NCBI RefSeq assembly: GCF_009689585.1
Contig: NZ_AP018694.1
Location: 5,199,501 to 5,263,500, forward strand
Reading direction: 5' to 3'
Origin: Aquipluma nitroreducens
GTDB lineage: Bacteria; Bacteroidota; Bacteroidia; Bacteroidales; Prolixibacteraceae
Length of the DNA: 64,000 nucleotides
Notes under the pieces: model-generated
What the model was told of the DNA's origin: nothing
What the model saw: only the letters and a program-made list of their open reading frames with translations
The model's database searches: none
Made by a program: the position numbers and the translations under genes
In this document: positions 53,894 through 62,389 of the stretch, in pieces
How the letters are laid out: every line of letters starts with the position of its first letter
How positions within the stretch are numbered: position 1 is the first letter of the stretch

Positions 53894-54895
53894 ATGAAAG
53901 CATTTACAATAAACCGTTACAGTAAGAAAGATAAGCTTCAATTGGTTGAAGTTTCCGAACCTGCTGTTAAAGAAAATGATGTATTGATTCAAGTCCACTC
54001 TGCAAGTATCAATCAGTTAGATGACAAACTAAAAAGTGGTGAGTTTAAATTGCTGATGCCTTACAAATTTCCTTTGATTTTAGGACATGATGTGGCTGGT
54101 GTCGTAACCAAAGTCGGCTCAAAAGTCAGTCATTTCAAGGTTGGCGATGAAGTGTTTGCTCGTCCTGCCGATTTTCGGATTGGCACATTTGCTGAATACA
54201 TTGCCGTCAATGAAAATGATGTCGCCTTGAAACCAAAACACATTTCAATGGAAGAAGCAGCTTCTATTCCTTTGGTTGCATTAACTGTTTGGCAAGCATT
54301 TGTAGAAAAGGCAAAACTCAAAAAAGGTCAGAAAGTGTTTATTCAAGCAGGTTCGGGCGGTGTCGGAACGATTGCTATTCAGTTGGCAAAACATTTGGGT
54401 GCAACTGTGGCCACAACCACAAGTGCCAATAATTTTGAATTGGTCAAAAGTTTGGGCGCTGATGTCGTGATTGATTACAAAACGCAAGATTTTGAAACCA
54501 TTTTGAAAGATTACGATTTGGTGTTGAACAGCCAAGACGAAAAAACGCTTGAAAAGTCCTTACGAACTCTCAAAAAAGGCGGAAAAGTCATTTCTATTTC
54601 CGGTCCGCCTGATACGGCCTTTGCAAAAGAAATCGGATTATCGTGGTTTATGAAAACTGCCATTTTCTTTTTGAGTAAAAAGGTCAGAAATCAAGCAAAG
54701 AAACTCAATGTTGATTATTCGTTTTTGTTTATGAAAGCCAACGGCAAACAATTATCTGAAATTGGTTCGCTGATTGAAGCAGGTGTCATTCGTCCCGTGG
54801 TTGATAAAGTTTTCCCGTTTGAGCAAACGAACGAAGCAATGTCTTATGTCGCAAGTGGACGTGCCAAAGGAAAAGTTATTGTCAAAGTCAAGTAG
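53894..54895 (+). CDS. NADP-dependent medium-chain oxidoreductase (quinone oxidoreductase-like)
   Basis: 333 residues from ATG 53894 (MKAFTINRYSKKDKL); the 13 upstream codons lie over the inverted repeat. The GroES-like domain contains LGHDVAGVVTKVG and the Rossmann fold contains AGSGGVGTIAIQLAKHLGA. No zinc-ligand Cys cluster is visible, so it belongs to the zinc-independent MDR group that reduces quinones or enones. It is probably co-transcribed with the SDR gene under HxlR control. Confidence 0.87.
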   Translation: MKAFTINRYSKKDKLQLVEVSEPAVKENDVLIQVHSASINQLDDKLKSGEFKLLMPYKFPLILGHDVAGVVTKVGSKVSHFKVGDEVFARPADFRIGTFAEYIAVNENDVALKPKHISMEEAASIPLVALTVWQAFVEKAKLKKGQKVFIQAGSGGVGTIAIQLAKHLGATVATTTSANNFELVKSLGADVVIDYKTQDFETILKDYDLVLNSQDEKTLEKSLRTLKKGGKVISISGPPDTAFAKEIGLSWFMKTAIFFLSKKVRNQAKKLNVDYSFLFMKANGKQLSEIGSLIEAGVIRPVVDKVFPFEQTNEAMSYVASGRAKGKVIVKVK

Positions 54896-55103
54896 GTCTG
54901 TCTGATGAGCGGTGTTGGTAAAGTTACCGCCAATATGATACGTTTTCAATTGTTATTGATAATTATAAACTTTAATTTATAGATATTGTGAATGAAATTT
55001 TCCTTTCAAATCTTTCTTAATTCTTCTGTAACTTAGCGAAACCTTTGTGCTCTTCGTCGTTTCAAAACCTATCTTTACAAGCGCAAATCAATTCGTACAT
55101 TCC

Positions 55104-55940
55104 ATGATTCAGGATATTCACCCGCACCGTTTCAGTAATCAATATCTTGCCAATAAGGCGATAGGAGAGACTGATTATATTTTTCATTATCAGGGAAACA
55201 CTTTATTGCTCAAAGCAAACGGCGAAGAATTAGCGATACCGCAGAAAAAGGATTTTCCGGAGATTTCTGGTGAAATGGAATCGGTGTTTTTATTCAGCCT
55301 GAATGAGGTTTCTTGTTTCCTGGTTTGGGACGACCTAAAAGCGGACGAATCGCGGTTTGAGTACAAGGACATTAGTTTTTTTCGGACAACCAACCAGAAA
55401 GAAATTGCCTGGATTAGCGTTGTTGGTCTTCATTTGAGGAACTGGTATCTTCAAAACAAATTCTGCGGAAAATGCGGCTCCAAAACGCAACACAAGAATG
55501 ACGAGCGGGCAATAGTTTGTCCTTCGTGCAACACAGTTGTTTACCCCAAAATTTCACCGGCTATTATTGTGGCCATTATCAGTGACGATAAAATTTTACT
55601 GGCTCACAATGCGAATTTCGTCGGCAATTGGTATTCGTTAATTGCCGGTTTTGTTGATGTAGGCGAAACCCTCGAAGAAACTCTGGTTCGCGAGGTTAAA
55701 GAAGAGGTTGGGCTGGATGTTTGGAATATTCGGTATTATAAAAGTCAACCCTGGGCGCTTTCGGGTTCGATGATGATTGGTTTTATTGCCGAAGCCGACG
55801 CAAATCAACCGATTTGCATTGATGGAAAAGAGATAACCGATGCTTTGTGGTTTTCGAGGGGAAATCTCCCGAGCCATCCGTCAACCATAAGCATTGCCGG
55901 CGAGATGATTGAAAAGTTTGAAAAAGGAGAGCTGCTATAG
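55104..55940 (+). CDS. nudC: NADH pyrophosphatase NudC
   Basis: 278 residues from ATG 55104 (MIQDIHPHRFSNQYL). A zinc ribbon with four Cys (FCGKCGSKT, VCPSCNTV) precedes the Nudix domain. The Nudix box is GFVDVGETLEETLVREVKEE plus VGL, ending in SQPWALSGSMM, the SQPW signature of NudC. It hydrolyses NAD(H) to NMN(H) and AMP and removes NAD caps from RNA in characterised members. Single gene with nothing unusual. Confidence 0.93.
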   Translation: MIQDIHPHRFSNQYLANKAIGETDYIFHYQGNTLLLKANGEELAIPQKKDFPEISGEMESVFLFSLNEVSCFLVWDDLKADESRFEYKDISFFRTTNQKEIAWISVVGLHLRNWYLQNKFCGKCGSKTQHKNDERAIVCPSCNTVVYPKISPAIIVAIISDDKILLAHNANFVGNWYSLIAGFVDVGETLEETLVREVKEEVGLDVWNIRYYKSQPWALSGSMMIGFIAEADANQPICIDGKEITDALWFSRGNLPSHPSTISIAGEMIEKFEKGELL

Positions 55941-56010
55941 CAAGCTTGAATTATCTTAGGTAGAAATAACCAGGTTTGTTGGTTTGTTAGGTTAAGTATT
56001 TGAATACCTG

Positions 56011-57003
56011 TTATTTTACGTGCTTGTCTTCTTCTAAATTTTTCAGGTATTTTAAAAACAACTGTTCAAATTCATTCAGCTGATTTGGATTGAAAGTAGG
56101 ATTAGGCTTATACCAGGATTGGGACATAAAATAATTCTTCAACTCGGTATCATTAAAAATGTATCCATGCCTGGCAAACATTTCATTTCTCATTAACCTA
56201 AGCGTTTGTTGGTTAAGCGTCTTAACCATTATATTGCCTAAGATTGGAGATTCTGTAAATACTTCCTGTGATCCGCCATACGGACATTTCCAATAACAGA
56301 GCAAGTTTACTTTTAAAGTCTCGTTCCATTTTGGTAGGTAGTTATTGTACGAAAACACAATGCTGTCGTTATAAATGCTCCGTTCAAGCCCCTTTGGTAA
56401 GGTTCTGTCTGAATAGAAAGTGGTATCAACAAATGCTTTTGAAGCAATTTTTGAGTAGTCGAAAATGACCTTTCCATTGGCGATAGTACTGCTCCAGGTT
56501 TGTGCAGTTCCAATCAAATAACTGAAACTGCAAGTCCCATCCGCAGAGCCACCTAGATCGCCGTTGTAATTGTTTTCAATCAAAACTGTTTCTCCGGGTT
56601 TGAAGTTTACATTCCAGCAAAACCATTTCTCGTAGCGTTTTAATTCAGGGATTTTATCAACTTCGGTGGTTTGAGTCCGTTTGTCAAATGCCGTTATATG
56701 GCCGTTTACAGCACAGGTAAAGCCTCTGAGTGGATTTGAAATCTCAGTCATATTTTCGAAATAGTCAGGAAATCCCATGAATACATTCTCAGCTTTGGTC
56801 CCCAGATTTTTGAACCAAAACTTGCAATACACTCTACAGCTATCCTTTTCCATAACAACCCTTATTTCTTCCTTAACCATTCGGATGCTTTCATTTCGGA
56901 TAATGGGAAATACATTTCCGCCTCTTGATCCCAGAAAGGCATCGTTTGCTATGATCGTTGCGATTGAAAATACAAACAGTAAACTGATTAAAATATGTTT
57001 CAT
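56011..57003 (-). CDS. Secreted protein with YARHG domain
   Basis: 330 residues with a signal peptide (to about residue 19). Residues ~20-240 are beta-rich, DUF4424-like in outline (PIIRNESIRMVKEEIRVVM, WFKNLGTKAENVFMGFPDY). Residues ~265-320 form a YARHG domain (LRLMRNEMFARHGYIFNDT, then SWYKPN), thought to be extracellular. Function unknown. It is the last gene of a four-gene operon (gaps of 5, 2 and 8 bp). Confidence 0.75.
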   Translation of the reverse strand: MKHILISLLFVFSIATIIANDAFLGSRGGNVFPIIRNESIRMVKEEIRVVMEKDSCRVYCKFWFKNLGTKAENVFMGFPDYFENMTEISNPLRGFTCAVNGHITAFDKRTQTTEVDKIPELKRYEKWFCWNVNFKPGETVLIENNYNGDLGGSADGTCSFSYLIGTAQTWSSTIANGKVIFDYSKIASKAFVDTTFYSDRTLPKGLERSIYNDSIVFSYNNYLPKWNETLKVNLLCYWKCPYGGSQEVFTESPILGNIMVKTLNQQTLRLMRNEMFARHGYIFNDTELKNYFMSQSWYKPNPTFNPNQLNEFEQLFLKYLKNLEEDKHVK

Positions 57004-57011
57004 AGATTTAT

Positions 57012-58094
57012 CTATTGCTGAATTTTTACTTCTACCTTCCTCCCGGAAAAATGCCCAAACATTTTGGCAGCGTTTTCAATTAACCCAATTTCTTTTTTGC
57101 TGTGTGGCCTGAAATGGTCAAGTTCTATCAGCACCGAGTCTTTTTTGATCGTTCTTTTCCACAATCCTGAAATCTGCCCATTCACAACTATTATTGGCCT
57201 GAAAATACCATTGTTCGAAATGGCTTTGGAGTGATTTTTCAACGTAATAGCCGAACTTCGGTCTTTGTAACTTATAAGGTATTCGTCGAAAGCTGGGAGC
57301 AAGTAAACCGAGTCAGATAAAGAAGTTGCCTGAGCGACCGATTCGACAAGCCAATATGTTTCGTTGTTTATAGTTTCCGAAATCAAAGTCGATTTGTTCA
57401 TCTCCAGCGCTTTGCGAGCTTCAGCAACCGGCAGGCCCGACCACCACACAAAATCGGGCAAGGTGGCTGGGCCGTGACTGGTAAAGTACTTCTTAGCCAG
57501 CAATGACAAAGCTTCGTCTTTTGATAAGTTTTTCTTTACCGGAACTCTTTCCGCCAGCAAAGCATAAGTTTGCTTTTTGGCCCGGATGCTACCACTGCAT
57601 ATAATTCCATCAATTTCTGCTTCCATCAGGATGTGCGGCAATCGTTGTTCGTAGGTGTTTATTCCAGCGCTATTGAATTGATCGCTTAATTCTTCGCGGG
57701 TAAGTGATCGATTTCCTTCCAGCGATTTTATGAAAACCTCCTTGCTCTTTTGAAGGTCACTTTCAGTAAGTCCCAAATCACGGTTCCTTGATTTGGTAGT
57801 TGATTTAATTTGTTTGGCGGTAAGTTCTAAAAGCCAATAAATATCTTCGGCCGAAACAAAATGCCAGGTGGGGCGCATCAAATGGGTGCGTAAAATTTCA
57901 CCTTGGTTGAATGCTGATTCGATTTGCTCTTCGGTTAAATGCGGCAACCGTACGCCAATAGCCCATTTGGCCTGATTGTAATCTTGTGCCTGCATAGCGC
58001 CCATCCAGCCCACGAGTTCTTTTGCTGATTTAAATTTTGTTGCGGCAACTTGCTGGTTTTGGAGACGGAGGGTTGAAATATCTGTCGTATTCAT
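57012..58094 (-). CDS. Winged-helix (HTH_42) DNA glycosylase-like protein, AlkZ/YcaQ family
   Basis: 360 residues with tandem winged-helix domains typical of the AlkZ/AlkX family. The catalytic-type motif Q-x-Q/D occurs as MQAQDYNQAKWAIGVR near residue 34. Also seen are LRPTW-like THLMRPTWHFV, SHGPATLPDFVWWSGLP and LLPAFDEYLISY. Family members remove bulky or cross-linked alkylated bases. It lies 2 bp from the DUF1003 gene in an operon. Confidence 0.82.
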   Translation of the reverse strand: MNTTDISTLRLQNQQVAATKFKSAKELVGWMGAMQAQDYNQAKWAIGVRLPHLTEEQIESAFNQGEILRTHLMRPTWHFVSAEDIYWLLELTAKQIKSTTKSRNRDLGLTESDLQKSKEVFIKSLEGNRSLTREELSDQFNSAGINTYEQRLPHILMEAEIDGIICSGSIRAKKQTYALLAERVPVKKNLSKDEALSLLAKKYFTSHGPATLPDFVWWSGLPVAEARKALEMNKSTLISETINNETYWLVESVAQATSLSDSVYLLPAFDEYLISYKDRSSAITLKNHSKAISNNGIFRPIIVVNGQISGLWKRTIKKDSVLIELDHFRPHSKKEIGLIENAAKMFGHFSGRKVEVKIQQ

Positions 58095-58096
58095 TG

Positions 58097-58801
58097 TTAT
58101 TGCCCACTTTTTTCAACATGTTTAAGTATATCAGTCAACATCTCAATTTGAGTTTTTTGAATATCCAAAAGCTCTTGCTGTTGATCCATGACGAAATGAT
58201 CGATTTTTTCGTGTAGCGTTCTGATTTCCAATTCTGATTTCAGGTTGATCATGTAGTCGTTTTTGGCCCTTTCCCGGTCTTTTTCTTCCTGACGGTTTTG
58301 GCTCATCATTATTACAGGAGCCTGAAGTGCAGCCAAACACGACAATATTAAATTCAAAAGAATAAAAGGGTAGGGGTCGAAACCTTTGTTGACCAACCAA
58401 AAGATATTCAGGCTAATCCATAGAGAAATAAATATCCCGAATGAGATAATAAATGTCCAGCTACCACCAAATGAAGCGACTTTATCAGCAATCTTTTGAC
58501 CAAAAGTTAGAATCTGCTGATCTTCCCCATCAATCTTATCTGATAAAGTGGTGTTCTCGGTTATTGAAGTTAATACCTTCTTTTCAGGATCGGTCAGTTT
58601 CCCAAGTTCTTTTGACAGGTATTCCGAGATGTGTTTTTTTCTGAAAAGGTTTAATTCGCTGATGGACAAATGACTATCATGCGAAAAAAGAGGATGTTCT
58701 TTTTGTATCAAGTTTAAAATGGAATGCCGGATTGTTTTAGCCGAGACTTTATCAGCAATCTGAAATTCTTCGTTCGAAATGTCACTTCGGAAAGTTTTCA
58801 T
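58097..58801 (-). CDS. DUF1003 membrane protein
   Basis: 234 residues. A soluble N-terminus (~1-95) precedes DUF1003: two membrane helices (~115-135 and ~147-168, with FDPYPFILLNLILSCLAALQAPVIMMSQNR) and the conserved DRERAKNDYMINLKSELEI segment, then a coiled-coil tail (~195-230). The family is widespread but of unknown function. Second gene of the minus-strand operon. Confidence 0.88.
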   Translation of the reverse strand: MKTFRSDISNEEFQIADKVSAKTIRHSILNLIQKEHPLFSHDSHLSISELNLFRKKHISEYLSKELGKLTDPEKKVLTSITENTTLSDKIDGEDQQILTFGQKIADKVASFGGSWTFIISFGIFISLWISLNIFWLVNKGFDPYPFILLNLILSCLAALQAPVIMMSQNRQEEKDRERAKNDYMINLKSELEIRTLHEKIDHFVMDQQQELLDIQKTQIEMLTDILKHVEKSGQ

Positions 58802-58806
58802 ACCTG

Positions 58807-59106
58807 TTATTTAATGAAATTTAGGGTGATGAGTAAAATAATAATAAAAATACCGATGAGTGAGCTCATGAAAAAATAATCTGCAATTGTTTCCAGTTTA
58901 ACTTCCTTCTGAGCTGATTTAGTCTTTATAGAGATAAATGAAAATACGCAGGAGATTGTGAGTAACAGAGCAATAACAGAAGTAAATTCATCAATCAGGT
59001 GCGATTCAATTTTATCGGCTATGTGCAATGAGGTGATCACGAACAGACAAAATCCTAAAAGATTTGCCGAAGTATTCAGTATATGTTGTGATGTATTGTT
59101 TGCCAT
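58807..59106 (-). CDS. Small three-helix membrane protein
   Basis: 99 residues with hydrophobic helices near 13-28, 39-58 and 76-97 and a short basic loop (KTKSAQKEVK). No family is recognised. It starts the operon, 5 bp before the DUF1003 gene, so it may act with it in the membrane. Confidence 0.65.
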   Translation of the reverse strand: MANNTSQHILNTSANLLGFCLFVITSLHIADKIESHLIDEFTSVIALLLTISCVFSFISIKTKSAQKEVKLETIADYFFMSSLIGIFIIILLITLNFIK

Positions 59107-59412
59107 TCTAATTGCCTTTGAATTGGTGGTGATATAGAAAACGGTCGCTTCAATAATTTGTTTTATTGTGGCTCTAAGCTATATCATAATTTAATAGTTT
59201 GCAATAAACCGAGACCTCATATTTCTGGTACAAGTGTACTTTTAATCACCGCTTTTTCATTTCAGAATTCGAACAAATCTGAGATGGTGTTCATTAATAG
59301 TATCTTGTAGAAATGAAATAAAAGCTTATTTTTGTATCAAATTGTTATTTGTACAATATAGGCCTAGCATGTGTCTTTATTGCTTATTCTGATTTAACTT
59401 AAACCAAATATC
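59107..59412 (+). promoter_or_regulatory. Divergent region with a clear GH31 promoter
   Basis: 306 bp without a gene. On the plus strand, CTTG (59304-59307), a 19-bp spacer and TATTTTTG (59327-59334) match the Bacteroidota vegetative promoter, with initiation expected near 59341, about 70 bp before the GH31 start codon. The GH31 gene is therefore expressed independently of the ECF sigma circuit. Confidence 0.6.
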
Positions 59413-62259
59413 ATGAAGCGAATTTTATATTTCACTTTTGCTACTCTTTTTTTATCAGCCTGTTCTCAGCAGGTTTGGGAGAAAACTACGAAAGGAGTAG
59501 TTGTTCACCCTAAATCGAAAACAGAAAGTAGTGCGCGTACCGTTAGTCTTGAAGTTGTGAACGATGAGATTATTCACGTTTTGGCTTCACCAACCGATCA
59601 GTTCTCGGCGACAAAAAGTTTGTGTGTGGTTGAACAGCCAACAAATACAATTCCATTTAATGTCACAGAACAGAACGACAGCCTGATTTTAACAACCACA
59701 AAAGTAAAAGCTGCGGTTTCTCTATCTTCTGGAGCTGTTGTTTTCTATGACGAAAATGGCCGGAAACTTCTTCCGGAAAGGGCAACTGGTGGTAAAACAT
59801 TTACCCCCATTACTGTTGAAGGCACCAAAGGATACAGCTTTTCGCAGATTTTTGAATCGCCCGACGATGAGGCTTTCTACGGATTAGGTCAGCATCAATC
59901 GGACGAGTTTAACTACAAAGGTCGCAACGAGATTTTATACCAGTACAATACCAAAGTATCGGTTCCATTTGTAGTTTCGAATAAAAATTATGGTCTTTTG
60001 TGGGACAATTATTCGGTGACCAAATTTGGCGATCCACGAGATTATTCCGACATGGATCTGTTCAAACTTTACAACGCAAAAGGCGAGGAGGGCGGTTTAT
60101 CTGGAATTTATTATACCAATTCAGATACCAATCAGGTGTTTGTTAACCGCAACGAATCCGCTATTGATTACGAAAACCTGACGACCATCAAGAAATTTCC
60201 TGAAGGCTTTCAGTTCAACAATTCAATGATCGTATGGAAAGGCCAGATTGAGCCTAACGAATCAGGCGAATTCCATTTCAAACTGTATTATGCCGGATAT
60301 ACCAAAGTTTACATCAACGACGAATTGGTTGTTCCTGAACGCTGGCGTACTGCCTGGAATCCGAATACCTACAAATTCACCAAACAACTCGAACAGGGTA
60401 AAAAATATTCGATTCGTCTGGAATGGAAACCCGATGGAGGCGTTTCATACCTAAGCCTGAAAGCTTTAAGTCCAAGGCCAAAAGCAGATCAGGATGCACT
60501 GACGCTGACATCAGAAATGGGCGATCAGATCGACTACTATTTTATTCGGGGAAATAATCTGGATGAGGTAATCAGTGGATACCGCACGGTAACTGGCAAA
60601 GCGCAGATTATGCCCAAATGGGCTATGGGCTACTGGCAGAGCCGTGAACGCTATAAAACTGCTGACGAGTTGACTAGTGTTGTTCAGGAGTATCGCAAGC
60701 GCAAGATTCCACTTGATAATATTGTACTCGATTGGAGTTATTGGCCTGTAACAGATTGGGGTTCGCACGATTTTGATGTGGCCCGTTTCCCTGATCCTGC
60801 CGCGATGGTTCAGAAAGTTCACGACATGAATGCACACATCATGATTTCGGTATGGCCCAAATTTTACCACACTACTCAAAATTATAAGGATTTCGACAGC
60901 AAAGGCTGGATGTATCAACGTGCAGTAAAGGACAGTATCCGCGACTGGATTGGTAAAGGCTACATTGGTTCGTTTTACGATGCCTACAATCCTGATGCCC
61001 GGAAGTTATTTTGGAACCAGATGAAAGAAAAGCTCTACAGCAAAGGCTTTGATGCCTGGTGGATGGATGCTTCAGAACCAGATATTCTCTCGAATGCCAG
61101 CATGGAATACCGCAAAGAATTGATGACACCGACTGCACTCGGACCATCGACCAAATATTTCAATGCTTATGCCCTGATGAATGCTGAAGCCATTTACGAT
61201 GGCCAACGTGGTGTCGATCCGAATAAACGTGTTTTCCTGTTGACCCGCTCCGGATTTGCTGGATTGCAACGTTATTCAACCGCTACCTGGAGTGGCGATA
61301 TTGGTACCCGTTGGGAAGATATGAAAGCCCAGATTTCAGCCGGATTGAATTTTGCAATCTCCGGAATTCCATACTGGACCATGGATATTGGCGGTTTTTG
61401 TGTAGAAAAACGTTACGAACGGGCCAAAGAAGGATCGGCCGATTTGGACGAGTGGCGCGAATTGAATTCCCGTTGGTACCAGTTTGGTGCGTTTTGTCCA
61501 CTTTTCCGTAGTCATGGACAGTTCCCTTACCGCGAAATTTACAACATGGCTCCTGAAACTCATCCGGCATACAAAAGCATGGTTTATGTGAATAAACTTC
61601 GCTACCGTTTGATGCCCTACATTTATTCGCTTGCCGGAAAAACGCATTTCGAAGATTATACCATCATGCGAGCATTGGTAATGGATTTCAACGGTGATAA
61701 ACAAGTAGAGAATGTTGGCGATCAATACATGTTTGGACCATCGCTGATGGTTGCCCCGGTTTACCAGTACAAGGCCCGTAGCCGCGAAGTTTATTTCCCG
61801 GCAGCCAACGGTTGGTACGATTTATATTCCGGGAAATATACCGAAGGCGGGCAGAAAATCAGTGTTGACGCACCATACGAACGGATGCCTTTGTTTGTGA
61901 AAGAAGGTTCCATTGTACCTTTTGGACCTGAAATTCAGTATGCAAGTGAGAAACAAGCTGATGTAATTACCTTGTATGTTTATACTGGTAAAAATGCGGA
62001 GTTTACGCTATATGAAGATGAAGGCATTAACTACAATTATGAAAAGGGATCATTCAGTACCATACAGTTCAAATACGATGAAACTTCAGGAAAATTGACC
62101 ATTGGAGATGCAACCGGATCGTTCGATGGAATGCTGAAATCACGCAAATTCAATATCGTTTGGGTAGGTAAGCAGAAACCTGTGGCTTTCGACTTAAGCC
62201 GGAAAGCTGATGAAACGGTAACTTATGACGGTAAAGCACTGGAAGTGATAAGAAAATAA
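59413..62259 (+). CDS. GH31 alpha-xylosidase/alpha-glucosidase with PA14 insert, lipoprotein
   Basis: 948 residues, lipoprotein signal MKRILYFTFATLFLSAC. N-terminal beta-sandwich, with a PA14-like insert (~220-360: GQIEPNESGEFHFKLYYAGY, then TKVYINDELVV) and a TIM barrel. The nucleophile is Asp552 in WWMDASEPD and the acid/base Asp629 in WSGDIGTRWEDM. The layout with PA14 resembles the xyloglucan alpha-xylosidase BoGH31A of Bacteroides ovatus, so an alpha-xyloside is a fair guess; alpha-glucosidase is the alternative. It stands apart from the pectin locus and has its own promoter and terminator. Confidence 0.88.
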   Translation: MKRILYFTFATLFLSACSQQVWEKTTKGVVVHPKSKTESSARTVSLEVVNDEIIHVLASPTDQFSATKSLCVVEQPTNTIPFNVTEQNDSLILTTTKVKAAVSLSSGAVVFYDENGRKLLPERATGGKTFTPITVEGTKGYSFSQIFESPDDEAFYGLGQHQSDEFNYKGRNEILYQYNTKVSVPFVVSNKNYGLLWDNYSVTKFGDPRDYSDMDLFKLYNAKGEEGGLSGIYYTNSDTNQVFVNRNESAIDYENLTTIKKFPEGFQFNNSMIVWKGQIEPNESGEFHFKLYYAGYTKVYINDELVVPERWRTAWNPNTYKFTKQLEQGKKYSIRLEWKPDGGVSYLSLKALSPRPKADQDALTLTSEMGDQIDYYFIRGNNLDEVISGYRTVTGKAQIMPKWAMGYWQSRERYKTADELTSVVQEYRKRKIPLDNIVLDWSYWPVTDWGSHDFDVARFPDPAAMVQKVHDMNAHIMISVWPKFYHTTQNYKDFDSKGWMYQRAVKDSIRDWIGKGYIGSFYDAYNPDARKLFWNQMKEKLYSKGFDAWWMDASEPDILSNASMEYRKELMTPTALGPSTKYFNAYALMNAEAIYDGQRGVDPNKRVFLLTRSGFAGLQRYSTATWSGDIGTRWEDMKAQISAGLNFAISGIPYWTMDIGGFCVEKRYERAKEGSADLDEWRELNSRWYQFGAFCPLFRSHGQFPYREIYNMAPETHPAYKSMVYVNKLRYRLMPYIYSLAGKTHFEDYTIMRALVMDFNGDKQVENVGDQYMFGPSLMVAPVYQYKARSREVYFPAANGWYDLYSGKYTEGGQKISVDAPYERMPLFVKEGSIVPFGPEIQYASEKQADVITLYVYTGKNAEFTLYEDEGINYNYEKGSFSTIQFKYDETSGKLTIGDATGSFDGMLKSRKFNIVWVGKQKPVAFDLSRKADETVTYDGKALEVIRK

Positions 62260-62339
62260 TATCAGGAAAAAGTCATTAGTCATTAGAATATATTCCACAT
62301 AAACTTTTCCCAATGACTATTGACTTTTTCTATAAAAGT

Positions 62340-62369
62340 AAAAAGGCAGCCCGTTTGAGCTGCCTTTTT
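62340..62369. terminator. Bidirectional terminator between GH31 and transketolase
   Basis: Stem AAAAAGGCAGC/GCTGCCTTTTT with an 8-nt loop gives T runs on both strands and serves both convergent genes. Confidence 0.88.
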
Positions 62370-62389
62370 CAATATCTAAAAATCCTGTT

